DNA of 64,000 bases from positions 23,910-87,909 of the forward strand of contig JAJZBG010000005.1 of the NCBI GenBank assembly GCA_021799035.1, given 5' to 3'. The position numbers and the translations under genes are program-made. Positions within the stretch are counted from its first letter, which is position 1, and each line of letters begins with the position of its first letter. Below are positions 15,519 to 24,719 of the stretch, piece after piece. This DNA is from Actinomycetes bacterium. Lineage in GTDB: Bacteria > Actinomycetota > Acidimicrobiia > Acidimicrobiales > Acidimicrobiaceae. The notes under the pieces were generated by a model. It was not told the DNA's origin. It was given only the letters and a program-made list of their open reading frames with translations, and made no database searches.

Positions 15519-18500
15519 CTAGCCTCGTGCCCGCGCTCGACCTACCCTGAGGTCACGTTGGTTCCCGTAACGTTTGAGATCTATGGCCGCCAACCTTTCC
15601 TTTGTTCCTTTAGCTACCTTCCCAGGCGACATTTGGCGTGCCCTTTCTTTGGCCTGCTGGACCTTGCTTGAAGCAACCTTGGGCCTTTCGACCACCATCC
15701 TCATTGCCTTCGCAGCCTTGTCCAGATCAGGTTCCGCCCACTTCCCGCCAGGGAGGCACCGTAGCTCGTCTTCTGGAATCGGTACTGGTGAGAATGGGAT
15801 CTGGAAGCTGTCCTGAGGACTTTGGAACTCGCGACTGAAACCTTGGGCGGTGACTATCGTAGGAATGGACCGGGCCATAGAACGCGCAATCATCAAACCA
15901 GTTCCTTCGCTTCGATGCAACGACACGAAGCACGCCCTAGTTCCTATCTTGCCAAAGACTCTCCCTGAGCTTCTTCCATAGTTGTCCACAACAATGATGT
16001 CAGATCGCCCTGCCACGGCCTCCAAAAGCGTCTTGTGTTCCGAGATATGGCGATCGGCATGGCAAGCCTCGATTACCAAGCCTGGCCCCGCTCCGGGTCT
16101 GAATGCTGTAGTGAAGGCCTTCACAATTCCCAAGGGGTTCTGACGCTCAAAGCCGGTGATGTAGTCAACTCCGGCAAGAAATGTAAAAGTAAAGTTACTC
16201 GATTCATCAATTTTGCAAGACTTGTCAACCGGCCAGTATGTGGTAACTGGAATTGGCATCCTAATCACTGCTCGATGAGTTATCGATGCCACGGCGCTTT
16301 CAGCAAAGCGAGAAGGTACCCAGACCTCATGGAGTGCCAGCGACGCAACTGACATTGCTTTTGATGGCTGGTCAAAGTCCCATGGCCAGACCCCTATGTT
16401 ATAGCGTCCTTCAAAGGGAGCTGATCCGTTATCCATGACGAAGTCGCCGATGTCCTCGGGTGTAAGAACGATTAGAGTCGTGTCGTACGGTAGATCTCCC
16501 TCGTCACGATGAGTCCATTGAACTGGTCCAGTTCTTCCATCTGAGTAATAGGAACTGGTAGATACTGAAAGCCCGTGGCTACTGAGACTGTTGGCTAAGG
16601 CACGTGCGATGTAGCCTTCGACGGTCGTGCTCTCGAACGGGCCCACAATGTTTATGCCATGTCGATGAACTAACGAAGAAACCTTCAGTAGGTTCATCCG
16701 TCGAACCTGGCTTTTTCGTTCAAGAATGGCCGATGGGCTAGACGATCTATTTTCGCCAACAGGAATGGGTTCTTCGTGGGATGCCTCGAGCAGGCCCGGT
16801 GCTATACGGCTTATCTCGTTGGTCGACTCTACTAGCGCTTGCGGGTCGAGCATGCTTCGAGCCTCGTGCACTGCGTTGACCACCGACCGGTCCGCAAAAC
16901 TCCCATAAGCTGCTGCAGCTGCAAGAATCCGCAATCTTGGCTCTCGCTGTTCATCTTTTGCAATCGCCACTAAAGGGCAGGCACTTGCAAGGCCAACATT
17001 CCGGAGCCTAGAAGACCAGACAAGCGCACGCGCAACTGGCAGGTTTGGAGCAAGTCGTCCTGCAGCAGCAAGGGGTTCAAGGCGATTCGGAAAGCGCGTC
17101 CAAATCGCTTCGAGAATTGCATCTGCAAACACGTGAGGCAGGCGTACCACTCGTCCCAGCACGGGCATCAAGTCATCCAGACTGGTGGCTTGAGCAATTT
17201 CAGACAGACTTCTCCCAGCTTTGATGAGCCAGAAGCACAGTTCTGCCAGGTCAGCCTCGAGAACTCCATCGCGACGAACTGCTTCAAGAACTACATCGGC
17301 TGCCTCTCCATAACGCCCAAGCGACGCCAACGCTTCACCCCGGACAGCCGCAAGCATATGAGCGGCGTATTCCATTCCGTCGTCATCGCGTCCTAGTAAT
17401 GGAACGCGCGCGAGCAAAGCGAGTCCGTCTTCAGTGTCACCCATCGCTATCCTCGTGCGACCTTCGGCGATATCAGCAGCGATCTGGCTGATCGAAATAC
17501 GCCTAAGTTCCCCCACCTGTTCTAAGGCTTCCTCGAAACGGCCGAGATGCGCCAAAACATAGATAAGGTTGCTCCTGGCAAGCCTTTGGGTCGACGGCAT
17601 GTCAGAAGCCTTGGCCGCTTCCACGAGAGCATCTACCGCCTCCTCGCTTCTGCCTGCTGTCTCAAGCGCGCGACCGTAATTCATTAGAGCGTAGGGTCTG
17701 CTGAGTTCGCCGTCGTCAAGAGCCGCCTTCGCCAAGGCAAGGTTTCGCTCTGCCTTGTTGCGGGAGCTGAAAACCTCTGCTGAGTAACCGTGATGGATGA
17801 TCCGGACGCCACTGAAATACCCAGCTTCTAGAGGGCGGTCGGGATCATCTGCAGCTACGACCTGTTCATGAAGCCTATGCCTCCAAGCACACTGCTGTCG
17901 CCGAAACAGCCTGATCGCTGTGTGTACCGAACGGCTCCTGCCAGCCCCATAGATGTTCTCTATAGCCAATAAATAGGCCTCGAGGTTCGAGCGGCGATCC
18001 GCGAGTTGCGAACGAAATAATGCTGGATCGGCAAGAAGACTCTCATCTGCATCCAAAGAAAGGACCCACTCTCCGGTGGCATGTTCAAGCGCAGCATTCC
18101 GGGCTCTGGCAAAAGAATCATCCCAATAACCCTCTATTACCCTGGCACCAAAGGAACGGGCGATTTCAACCGTCCCGTCAGTCGACCCGGTATCGTATAC
18201 AACGACTTCGTCGGCTACCCCAGAAACCGAATCAAGACATGACTTGAGAACGCTCTCCTCATTCTTCACGATCATGCAGACTGAAAGCAGAATCAGAGGA
18301 GTTACGGCGTCTGCATTCCATTGTTCCTGGAACCTCTCTTTGTTCCGACGCTCTTCGTCATGCGAAAGCACATTGTCTTGACTTTTCAGACTCGGATAGC
18401 AGTGCACGTAACATCCATGGGCAATGAGAAGCTTCCGGCCAGCGGTTCTAAACTTCATTGACAGGTCATCGTCTCTGAACCTGGCGATGCTGTAGTCCTC

Positions 18501-19043
18501 GTCAAACCCTCCAACAGAATGGAATAATCTGGCTGGCACAGCAAGACAAAGACCGTCCAGTCTGGAAGATTCGGTGGTCTGACCTAGATGCGCCCTTCGC
18601 CAAGCTTGGGATGACTCTTCAATGGAACCCGACCATTTTCGGTCCGCCGTGAATCCCAGAAGCCACTGTTCGCCAGACGCTCCGTTGGAACGCGGACCTA
18701 CAGCACCAATCGTGTTGTCGGCAAACGGGGCCAAAAGCTCCTCAAGCCAACCCTCAAAAACGATGCAATCGTCACTTAGGAAGATCAAGAACTCACCGTT
18801 GGCCAATTGAGCTGCCTCGTTCAGAGCAGCAGCAGCAGCAGGACCACGGTGCCTATTGTCCAAAATCGTTATCCAGGGATATCTAGCCCGTTCCTCCTGG
18901 TTTAATCCCCCTAAACCCTCGTTTACCACGATTACTTGGTCACGCGGTCCCAGCGTTGGCTTCAAAGATTCCAAACATTGCCTACCAAAACGCCATGGAT
19001 TCCCTGCCAAGATTATGATCGATGTCGAGTAACCAGTCCTCAC
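15519..19043 (-). CDS. Giant multidomain glycosyltransferase (GT2-GT2-TPR-GT-B), candidate flagellin glycosyltransferase
   Basis: A 1174-residue protein. Residues 1 to ~230 form a GT2 domain (Asp pair in FLIFLSDDCIVFEGW). Residues ~250-400 form a second GT2 domain (LSVCMIVKNEESVLKSCLDS, DTGSTDGT, DxD as LSLDADESL). Residues ~430-620 look like TPR repeats (ALMNYGRALETAGRSEEAVD). Residues ~790-1130 form a GT-B (family 1/4-like) domain with SLHRSEGTGLMIARSMA. Having three catalytic modules suggests it builds an oligosaccharide in sequence. It lies directly upstream of flagellin and has its own sigma-28-type promoter, so flagellin or filament glycosylation is the best inference. The GTG start is 8 bases from the -10 element, suggesting a leaderless message. 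Confidence 0.85.
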   Translation of the reverse strand: MRTGYSTSIIILAGNPWRFGRQCLESLKPTLGPRDQVIVVNEGLGGLNQEERARYPWITILDNRHRGPAAAAALNEAAQLANGEFLIFLSDDCIVFEGWLEELLAPFADNTIGAVGPRSNGASGEQWLLGFTADRKWSGSIEESSQAWRRAHLGQTTESSRLDGLCLAVPARLFHSVGGFDEDYSIARFRDDDLSMKFRTAGRKLLIAHGCYVHCYPSLKSQDNVLSHDEERRNKERFQEQWNADAVTPLILLSVCMIVKNEESVLKSCLDSVSGVADEVVVYDTGSTDGTVEIARSFGARVIEGYWDDSFARARNAALEHATGEWVLSLDADESLLADPALFRSQLADRRSNLEAYLLAIENIYGAGRSRSVHTAIRLFRRQQCAWRHRLHEQVVAADDPDRPLEAGYFSGVRIIHHGYSAEVFSSRNKAERNLALAKAALDDGELSRPYALMNYGRALETAGRSEEAVDALVEAAKASDMPSTQRLARSNLIYVLAHLGRFEEALEQVGELRRISISQIAADIAEGRTRIAMGDTEDGLALLARVPLLGRDDDGMEYAAHMLAAVRGEALASLGRYGEAADVVLEAVRRDGVLEADLAELCFWLIKAGRSLSEIAQATSLDDLMPVLGRVVRLPHVFADAILEAIWTRFPNRLEPLAAAGRLAPNLPVARALVWSSRLRNVGLASACPLVAIAKDEQREPRLRILAAAAAYGSFADRSVVNAVHEARSMLDPQALVESTNEISRIAPGLLEASHEEPIPVGENRSSSPSAILERKSQVRRMNLLKVSSLVHRHGINIVGPFESTTVEGYIARALANSLSSHGLSVSTSSYYSDGRTGPVQWTHRDEGDLPYDTTLIVLTPEDIGDFVMDNGSAPFEGRYNIGVWPWDFDQPSKAMSVASLALHEVWVPSRFAESAVASITHRAVIRMPIPVTTYWPVDKSCKIDESSNFTFTFLAGVDYITGFERQNPLGIVKAFTTAFRPGAGPGLVIEACHADRHISEHKTLLEAVAGRSDIIVVDNYGRSSGRVFGKIGTRACFVSLHRSEGTGLMIARSMARSIPTIVTAQGFSREFQSPQDSFQIPFSPVPIPEDELRCLPGGKWAEPDLDKAAKAMRMVVERPKVASSKVQQAKERARQMSPGKVAKGTKERLAAIDLKRYGNQRDLRVGRARARG

Positions 19044-19050
19044 ACTAGCT

Positions 19051-19079
19051 TCTACGTCCCAGACACCGACCGAATTGAC
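19051..19079 (-). promoter_or_regulatory. Sigma-28-type promoter of the giant glycosyltransferase gene
   Basis: GTCAA (19079-19075), 16 bases, GACGTAGA (19058-19051) on the minus strand: the flagellar promoter pattern with one change in each element. The predicted start (about 19043-19045) coincides with the GTG start codon. Confidence 0.62.
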
Positions 19080-19372
19080 CCCGTCCTAACATGCTGCCCA
19101 TGTCCATGAACTCGGCTCACCGTAAAGGGTGTATGGACTGCACACTTCCGCGCCAGGAAATACGCAACAGCGACAAATGCGGACTCAGTATTCCTTTCAG
19201 CTAACTTCAGTCAGCCGGCCGGTCAAGGCTTGATTGGGAACGCGGACAGGTGTCACGAATGACACTTAAAAGAATCCGAAAGGTAATGTGGCCGTACCAG
19301 AATTCAGCCTGCTACTCTGAGGATCATACCCGAAATGGTTTTCGGGGTGACGCATTTCACTCGGGGCTTAGA
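19080..19372. other. Intergenic region between divergent genes
   Basis: Divergent spacer between the glycosyltransferase and the hypothetical gene at 19373. Apart from the minus-strand promoter at its left edge no operator, terminator or RNA gene is recognised. An upstream in-frame extension of the plus-strand gene begins at 19250 but lacks protein-like composition. Confidence 0.4.
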
Positions 19373-19906
19373 ATGGCATACACGTTGGAGGAATTCGACT
19401 CGGTACTCAGTCGCGCTCATCCCGTTAACGTAGAAACCCCTGCTGCGACGCTCAGAAAGTGGCGCACTGAACTCGTACGTGCCTCCGTGTTCATCTCCTA
19501 CGCCATAGGGGTGCTTTCTCTGGATCTGGAGATCCTGAATCGAAGCCTAAAAACAAAGAGTGAAAATGCTCTCCAAGAACTTGTTGATGAGTTGCCCGGC
19601 CTTTTAACCTCTGGATGGCTTGGCGGAGGCTGGTCCTTGTCTCCAGATGCCTCGGCTTCTGTGGGCGCCGCGGCAGAGCTAGCTTCTGATCAGGCGAAAG
19701 ACCTTCTCGGTTTGCACGCCGAATTGGCACAAAGCGATCTCACAGACAAATCCAAAACGGGGGATTTGCTGCGCCGGGTTGAAGGGCAGCGCGAAGCCCT
19801 CATCGAGCGTCGAGAAAAACTCGAGGAGAAGATCCGCAAGATTCAGGAATCTATACGTTCACAGTACGCCTCAGGAGCTGCTTCAGTCGACGACTGGCTC
19901 AAATAG
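19373..19906 (+). CDS. Hypothetical helical protein with C-terminal coiled coil
   Basis: Not recognised. The 177-residue product starting MAYTLEEFDSVLSRAHPV is soluble and helical. It has a glycine-rich turn near the middle (TSGWLGGGWSLSP) and a charged coiled coil near the end (VEGQREALIERREKLEEKIR). Start is uncertain: ATG 19373 has only weak upstream purines, and in-frame codons at 19250 and 19286 would add poorly protein-like residues. It is the only plus-strand gene besides fliA inside the flagellar cluster and lies between the glycosyltransferase and the sigma factor, so an accessory flagellar or secretion role is possible but unproven. Confidence 0.6.
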   Translation: MAYTLEEFDSVLSRAHPVNVETPAATLRKWRTELVRASVFISYAIGVLSLDLEILNRSLKTKSENALQELVDELPGLLTSGWLGGGWSLSPDASASVGAAAELASDQAKDLLGLHAELAQSDLTDKSKTGDLLRRVEGQREALIERREKLEEKIRKIQESIRSQYASGAASVDDWLK

Positions 19907-20162
19907 CCCACTCACGCGAACGCTTGACCACTCCCGGTCAGCATAGGAATATTTCAGATAAAGTGCTCCTACATGCGAGTACGCTGTTTCTGGCAGAACT
20001 GCCGCATCGGTCTTACCACTGAGCGACGATTTTCTCGGTGACAACGTTGAAATTCCTCTTGCGTCACTCCCACTAAATGTGATAGCTTGGCCACGAAAAG
20101 TCGCTATCTATTGCTTCTGTGGCGGGAGCAGCTTCTATGTTGGAGGCAAGAGGGGCGGTGCC

Positions 20163-20954
20163 GTGTTTATACAAGATGAGTTGACCGACCGCGCGTCGAG
20201 CAAGGAAGGTCAAGCGGACCAGTTGTGGTCCCGCTATTTTGAGACTCGGTCGATCGATGACAGAAATCGACTGGTAATTTTCTATGCCCCCTTGGTGAGG
20301 CTTGTTGCCAACCGCGTTGCAAGGGGAATGCGCTCCTTCCAGTCTTTGGAGGAGATTTGCTCAAGCGGCCAGCTAGGGCTAATCAACGCGGTAGAGCGAT
20401 TCAATCCCTCGGAAGGATTCCTGTTTTCAACTTATGCAACCATCAGAATCCAGGGCGCAATCATCGATGAGATGCGCAAAGATGACATCCTTCCAAAGAG
20501 GATGAGGGCACGGGTACGCACGTACCAAGTTGCGAAAGAGTCGCTAGAAGCTGATCTTCATCGAACGCCAACGCTCCGTGAACTCGCAGAACATCTCGAG
20601 ACAACCATCGCAGAAATCATGGAAATTGACGACATGGCAGTACTGTCGAGCTATCTGGTTCCATTATCGATGGTGAATGATGATGCAGCAGGGCTATCCA
20701 ACGGATCGGTGCTTCAGCCGAGTGAGGCAGCTGATCTTGCCGCTATGCGTGAGATGGTCAAATCCGCTCTTTTGAAGATCACTGAACGTCAGCGCCAAGT
20801 GCTCGTCCTTCACTACCTCGAAGGATTCCACAAGAGCGAGATAGCCGATACCCTGGGTATCGACCGATCGAGAGTGACTCAGCTCATACAGCAGGGGCTT
20901 CGAAACCTTCGACTTCAGCTTGAAAAGAACCAAGAGTCTGAGCTGAACCGCTAG
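20163..20954 (+). CDS. fliA: RNA polymerase sigma factor FliA/WhiG type (sigma-28)
   Basis: Directs transcription of late flagellar genes. The 263-residue product has sigma region 2 (IFYAPLVRLVANRVARGM, LEEICSSGQLGLINAVERF, FSTYATIRIQGAIIDEMR), region 3 (RTPTLRELAEHLETT) and region 4 with its helix-turn-helix (KSEIADTLGIDRSRVTQLIQ). Region 1.1 is absent, as in the family. Start choice: GTG 20163 follows GAGGGG by 7 bases; a GTG at 20079 has no ribosome site. It is convergent with csrA. Six promoters of one pattern in this window are its likely targets. No anti-sigma flgM is seen. Confidence 0.93.
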   Translation: MFIQDELTDRASSKEGQADQLWSRYFETRSIDDRNRLVIFYAPLVRLVANRVARGMRSFQSLEEICSSGQLGLINAVERFNPSEGFLFSTYATIRIQGAIIDEMRKDDILPKRMRARVRTYQVAKESLEADLHRTPTLRELAEHLETTIAEIMEIDDMAVLSSYLVPLSMVNDDAAGLSNGSVLQPSEAADLAAMREMVKSALLKITERQRQVLVLHYLEGFHKSEIADTLGIDRSRVTQLIQQGLRNLRLQLEKNQESELNR

Positions 20955-21041
20955 GAGTCCTTTTCCAAAAAGAATCCACGACTGGGGTCTTGTGCCAGTG
21001 AGTCCCAATGTACCCGATGGCACAGTACATCTGCCTGAGGC

Positions 21042-21323
21042 CTACGCGTTCTGAGTGCTTTCCTTTGAAGGGCTTGCTTTCGCCCGCCTAGCACCGTATA
21101 GCGCCCAAGCAGCTGCATCAACAGTCGTGGTAGGGGCAGCATTTGCCGCTTCCATATTCGACTGACGAATACGATCAAGCACTTCTTGGCGATCTATTCG
21201 AACATGCCTTGGCGCTTCAATGCCAAGCCTCACCCGTCCATTCGGTGACACCGAGAGAACAGTGACAACGATGTCATCCCCTATGAGGATCTTCTGACCA
21301 ATCTCACGAGTAAGAGCAAGCAT
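21042..21323 (-). CDS. csrA: Translational regulator CsrA with C-terminal extension
   Basis: RNA-binding dimer that represses translation by covering ribosome sites at GGA motifs. Residues 1-48 (MLALTREIGQKILIGDDIVV, then RVRLGIEAPRHVRIDRQEV) are typical CsrA. The protein then continues about 35 residues beyond the usual end with an Ala-rich tail. Its ATG has AGGAG seven bases upstream and lies 4 bases after the fliW stop, so the pair is co-translated. In B. subtilis FliW binds CsrA and releases flagellin mRNA; the same circuit is likely here. Confidence 0.93.
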   Translation of the reverse strand: MLALTREIGQKILIGDDIVVTVLSVSPNGRVRLGIEAPRHVRIDRQEVLDRIRQSNMEAANAAPTTTVDAAAWALYGARRAKASPSKESTQNA

Positions 21324-21327
21324 TCTG

Positions 21328-21795
21328 CTACTCCTGCCCTTGTTTAGGAAAAGGAGTTCTGACGCTCCAGCCGATCTCCCGCTCACTTAGTGCTGGCACA
21401 AGTTGGTCGGCCACACCCGTGACACGATTGACCACTATCGGAGAGTATAGGTTTGCAGTTGAGTTGGAAAGTGGATCCATAGGATGCACGATAGCTAGGA
21501 GCAAGACCTCTTCAACCCTTGAAAGGCCCAACTGTTCAACGGTAACCTCGTCGATCTGGACTTCGTAGTTAGGCCATAGAACCCCTGGCGCCATTACGAG
21601 CAACGTCAGGTTCTCCAAAACCTGATCCCTGTGAGTTTTAACCTGGTCTGTGCAGCGCATGCGCGCAAACACGCCTTCGGAGTCCTCCCCTAGCGGCTCC
21701 AGCGCAAAATGCTGGGCTCCGTTGAAACCAGGCAGATCACGCACGAAGTTCAACTCCATCTTCGTGATAAGCACGGTGTCAGTTGCCGTATTCAT
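21328..21795 (-). CDS. fliW: Flagellar assembly factor FliW
   Basis: Antagonist of CsrA that links flagellin export to flagellin translation. The 155-residue product has the FliW features FVRDLPGFNGAQHFALEPL and LLAIVHPMDPLSNSTANLYSP, then PIVVNRVTGVADQLV (family: L-x-F-x-x-G-L-P-G and T-x-N-L-x-x-P-I-x-I-N). The start at 21795 is supported by GGGAGAGGG four bases upstream; an ATG nine codons earlier has none. It lies between flgL and csrA in the flgN-flgK-flgL-fliW-csrA unit. Confidence 0.93.
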   Translation of the reverse strand: MNTATDTVLITKMELNFVRDLPGFNGAQHFALEPLGEDSEGVFARMRCTDQVKTHRDQVLENLTLLVMAPGVLWPNYEVQIDEVTVEQLGLSRVEEVLLLAIVHPMDPLSNSTANLYSPIVVNRVTGVADQLVPALSEREIGWSVRTPFPKQGQE

Positions 21796-21873
21796 GAAAC
21801 CCTCTCCCTTAAATTCCGTCATGGTTACTATACGCCCCCCAGCTTGCCTTGAAAAAGATGGTTATCGGTCAGA

Positions 21874-22773
21874 CTAGGGAATGAACTGTTGGAGGGTCTC
21901 AGGAATGGCTTTCGAAGCCGCCCAAAGGGCTGCTTGGTAGTTCGTCATGTCCTCATTCAGCTGAGTTGTGGCTGTCGTCACGTTGAGATCCTGCAAGTTG
22001 GCTTGATTGGCCTGAATGCTTGTGATCTGCGCAGTCAAAGCCGATGACACGCTGTTGACCGTCAAAGCAGACGTGCCCAGGATGGCACTTGCCTGCTCTG
22101 CCGTAGAGATGTTCGATTTGATGCCGTTAAGTGCTGATGATATCTGCGAAGAGGTGGGCGTTCCCGAGAGCAGAGCATTTGCCACAGTTGTCAAGACGTT
22201 GAACACGTTAGATGTGCCCACTCCAAAAAGAGAGGTCCCAGGCACCGACAGGCCCACGGTCTGTCCCGAGCCCTGCCCCGGCCCTATTACAACGGTCGGC
22301 ACATCATTGTTGCCAAGGAAGTTACCACTGGAATCGTAAGCCTGCATAGAGGCAGATGTGCCGGCAAACATCGCTCTTCCGTCAAACTGGGTATTCGAGA
22401 GATCCACAAGATTGGCTACGATGCCTTGGAGTTGCTTGCCCATTGCCTGGTAGGAGGAAGGATTCTGAACACCCTGGTTGGCAGCCTGAAGCAGCAGCGT
22501 CTCGGCAGATTGCATTGCCTGGATGACATCATTTGAAGTACTGCTTACTGCGTTCAGCCAAGAGGTTGCCATGGACAAGTTCGACTGCCAGCTCATCATC
22601 TGGCTCGCCTGACTAGAGAGAGCCATGACCTGAGTAACTGCGGTTGGGTTATCCGAAGGACGATTCAGCTGCTTGCCTGTTGCGATCTGAGTCTGAAGCT
22701 GCGACAGGTTGTTTTCCTGGTTGGAAAGCTGGTTTGCTAGCATCTGGGTCAGAGCATCAGTAGTAATCGACAT
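21874..22773 (-). CDS. flgL: Flagellar hook-filament junction protein FlgL
   Basis: Junction protein between hook and filament, a flagellin relative. The 299-residue product has the N-terminal helix pattern QENNLSQLQTQIATGKQLNR then PSDNPTAVTQVMALSSQ, the flagellin-like SSG(K/L)...PSDNP/A signature. The C-terminal helix reads QANLQDLNVTTATTQLNEDM. It lies one base after flgK. The protein is moderately short in the middle domain. Confidence 0.93.
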   Translation of the reverse strand: MSITTDALTQMLANQLSNQENNLSQLQTQIATGKQLNRPSDNPTAVTQVMALSSQASQMMSWQSNLSMATSWLNAVSSTSNDVIQAMQSAETLLLQAANQGVQNPSSYQAMGKQLQGIVANLVDLSNTQFDGRAMFAGTSASMQAYDSSGNFLGNNDVPTVVIGPGQGSGQTVGLSVPGTSLFGVGTSNVFNVLTTVANALLSGTPTSSQISSALNGIKSNISTAEQASAILGTSALTVNSVSSALTAQITSIQANQANLQDLNVTTATTQLNEDMTNYQAALWAASKAIPETLQQFIP

Positions 22774-22774
22774 C

Positions 22775-24232
22775 TCACACCGCCTGCATCAGTGATTGGA
22801 GGCTAGTTGTTATCGCGGTGACCACCTTGGCAATGGCTTGAAAATCGTTCTGCGCAGCAAGAACTTTTAGCTCCTCATTGTTCATGTTCACGCCTGAGAT
22901 CACAGAGAGGTTGCTAGACGCAGTCATCGCCAGATTTGAGGCAGCCGAAGAGACAGCGGCAGCTCTGGCTGACTGGGTGCCCAGCGCTCCAATCATGGTT
23001 TGGAATAGAGAATTTGGACCCGAAGAAGATGAAGCAAGCGCAGCCATTTCCTGAGCATTAGTGCCATCAAGCGTAGGGGTCCCAATCGCATTAGAATTTG
23101 TTGGACCTGGAGCTGAGGCTGTAGCCATAAGGCTTGAATTGGCGACGAGCGCTGGCGAGACGGCTATAGTGGCGGCCGAATTGAAGGAAGCTGAACTTGT
23201 TGTGTAGGTAGTTGCAGACCCATTGTTGACGAAGATATTTGGCAATATGGTTCCTGAATATCCGCCCGCGATTGCAGATCCGGGATCTCCGTTAGCGGCC
23301 ATGCCATTAGCCTGCAGTGAGTTGAGACTCGTTGCCAAGGAATCTGCCACTGCATTGAGCTTGGATTCGTAGCTCGGGATAGTGGTGTTGACCGCCGTAA
23401 TGTTGGCGCCTATCGAACCGCCTGCATCGACAGTGACACCGTTGGATGCGGTCAAGCCAAGGTCTTTTGTTACCGCTGATCCTTTCGCTGACAAAGTCTG
23501 GGCTGCATTGCCAGCCACAAGTTGAATGCCGTTGAGATATACGGACACTGAGCCGTTGGCTGCTGTGGTAGCTGTTACACCGAGAAGGCTGGCAAGCTTG
23601 TTGACGGCGGCAGTACTCTGATCGATCAAGGAATTGACATCCTGGCCACCACTTGAACCTGCGATAATTCCAGCGTTCAGCTGCGCTACCTGCGAAAGCA
23701 ATGAATTCGCCTGAGCAAGCCATCCACCATCGTTGGAACCCGAACCAATCTGGCTCTGCAAAGAAGAGCCAAGCTGGCTCAGCTGAGAGAAACTCCCACT
23801 GATTGTGGCTGCCACTGTCTGAGCGGCTCCCACAACAGCCTGCTGAGCTCCAGACTGACTTGGGTTGGCTGCAAGAGTGGAGATGTCCGACCAGAGGGTA
23901 GAAAGCTGTGAGTTGAGCCCTGTGCTTGATGGCTCCGGAAAGATTGACTCTACTGACTTCATCACGGTATTCGTCTGACTCGCCGCACCTTGAACACCTT
24001 GAGCCGCTACATTCGCAGCCACATATACTGCGTCCGTAAGCCTTGTAACTGACCCGACTAGAACACCCTGACCCACGCCCAAGGGGCCGTAAGCCGCTTC
24101 AGGCGAAAGATTCACCTGTTCAGCAGCATATCCGGGCGTGTTGATGTTCGACAGGTTGTTCGAAGCCGTATTGAGCTCGGCTGTGTCTGCATTGATTCCG
24201 CTTGCCGCAATTGAAAGTCCCATGTCGCTCAT
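22775..24232 (-). CDS. flgK: Flagellar hook-associated protein FlgK
   Basis: First hook-filament junction protein, 485 residues. N-terminal rod/hook signature: LSIAASGINADTAELNTASN then NLSNINTPGYAAEQVN. The C-terminal helix SNLSVISGVNMNNEELKVLA is the FlgK tail (family: GVNLDEE). Its ATG overlaps the flgN stop by four bases. The order flgN-flgK-flgL is standard. Confidence 0.94.
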   Translation of the reverse strand: MSDMGLSIAASGINADTAELNTASNNLSNINTPGYAAEQVNLSPEAAYGPLGVGQGVLVGSVTRLTDAVYVAANVAAQGVQGAASQTNTVMKSVESIFPEPSSTGLNSQLSTLWSDISTLAANPSQSGAQQAVVGAAQTVAATISGSFSQLSQLGSSLQSQIGSGSNDGGWLAQANSLLSQVAQLNAGIIAGSSGGQDVNSLIDQSTAAVNKLASLLGVTATTAANGSVSVYLNGIQLVAGNAAQTLSAKGSAVTKDLGLTASNGVTVDAGGSIGANITAVNTTIPSYESKLNAVADSLATSLNSLQANGMAANGDPGSAIAGGYSGTILPNIFVNNGSATTYTTSSASFNSAATIAVSPALVANSSLMATASAPGPTNSNAIGTPTLDGTNAQEMAALASSSSGPNSLFQTMIGALGTQSARAAAVSSAASNLAMTASSNLSVISGVNMNNEELKVLAAQNDFQAIAKVVTAITTSLQSLMQAV

Positions 24233-24711
24233 ATAGCACCCTCCACAAGAACGCCAGCACGGCTAGTCGGACGGCCATAAGACGCGTGACCTTCGCCGTG
24301 CAAGAACCTGAGAGCCTCCTCGGTGAGTGCGGCGCGACGACCCACGGTCTCTGTAATCGAGCTCGCCAGACCTTGAATCTCTCTTACGGCTTCAATCAGG
24401 GCCTGGCGCTTTTCAGTCAGGATCTCCCTCCAACCGCCGCTCGCGTTCGCAACGAGTTCTTCCATTCGAGGCGTGCCGTCAAGATTGAATTCATCGGCGA
24501 GACGAACAGTGACTGAAGCACGGACAAGCTCTGAAAGCCGAAGCGCCTCAAATGCTATTTCTGCCTCGTGCACAGCCGTCGGGATGGATTGGCCATAGTC
24601 GCATTTAGCCAGAGCGCCAAGAACCACCAGCCGGTAGCGGACTGTCGACAGCAACTCGAGCTCTCGATCGAGTGTCTCGACGAATTGAACAAGTAGGTCG
24701 TCAATATTCAC
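24229..24711 (-). CDS. flgN: FlgN-type export chaperone
   Basis: Chaperone for FlgK and FlgL. The 160-residue product is helical, starting IDDLLVQFVETLDRELELLS (the FlgN opening: L-x-x-L-x-x-E-L). FlgN proteins vary, so the call also rests on its overlap with flgK. The GTG start lies 9 bases from the -10 element of a sigma-28-type promoter, so the message should be leaderless or nearly so; no upstream ribosome site is visible. Confidence 0.82.
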   Translation of the reverse strand: MNIDDLLVQFVETLDRELELLSTVRYRLVVLGALAKCDYGQSIPTAVHEAEIAFEALRLSELVRASVTVRLADEFNLDGTPRMEELVANASGGWREILTEKRQALIEAVREIQGLASSITETVGRRAALTEEALRFLHGEGHASYGRPTSRAGVLVEGAI

Positions 24712-24719
24712 TGGCTGAA

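Noticed and set aside
20955..21041. Bidirectional terminator between fliA and csrA
   Set aside because: Only a 5-bp stem (ACTGG/CCAGT) without U-tract is visible; too weak to call.
21829..21853. A possible seventh sigma-28 promoter before fliW (TTCAA and GGCGTATA on the minus strand)
   Set aside because: Spacer is 12 bases instead of 16, and fliW is close enough to flgL to be in its transcript.
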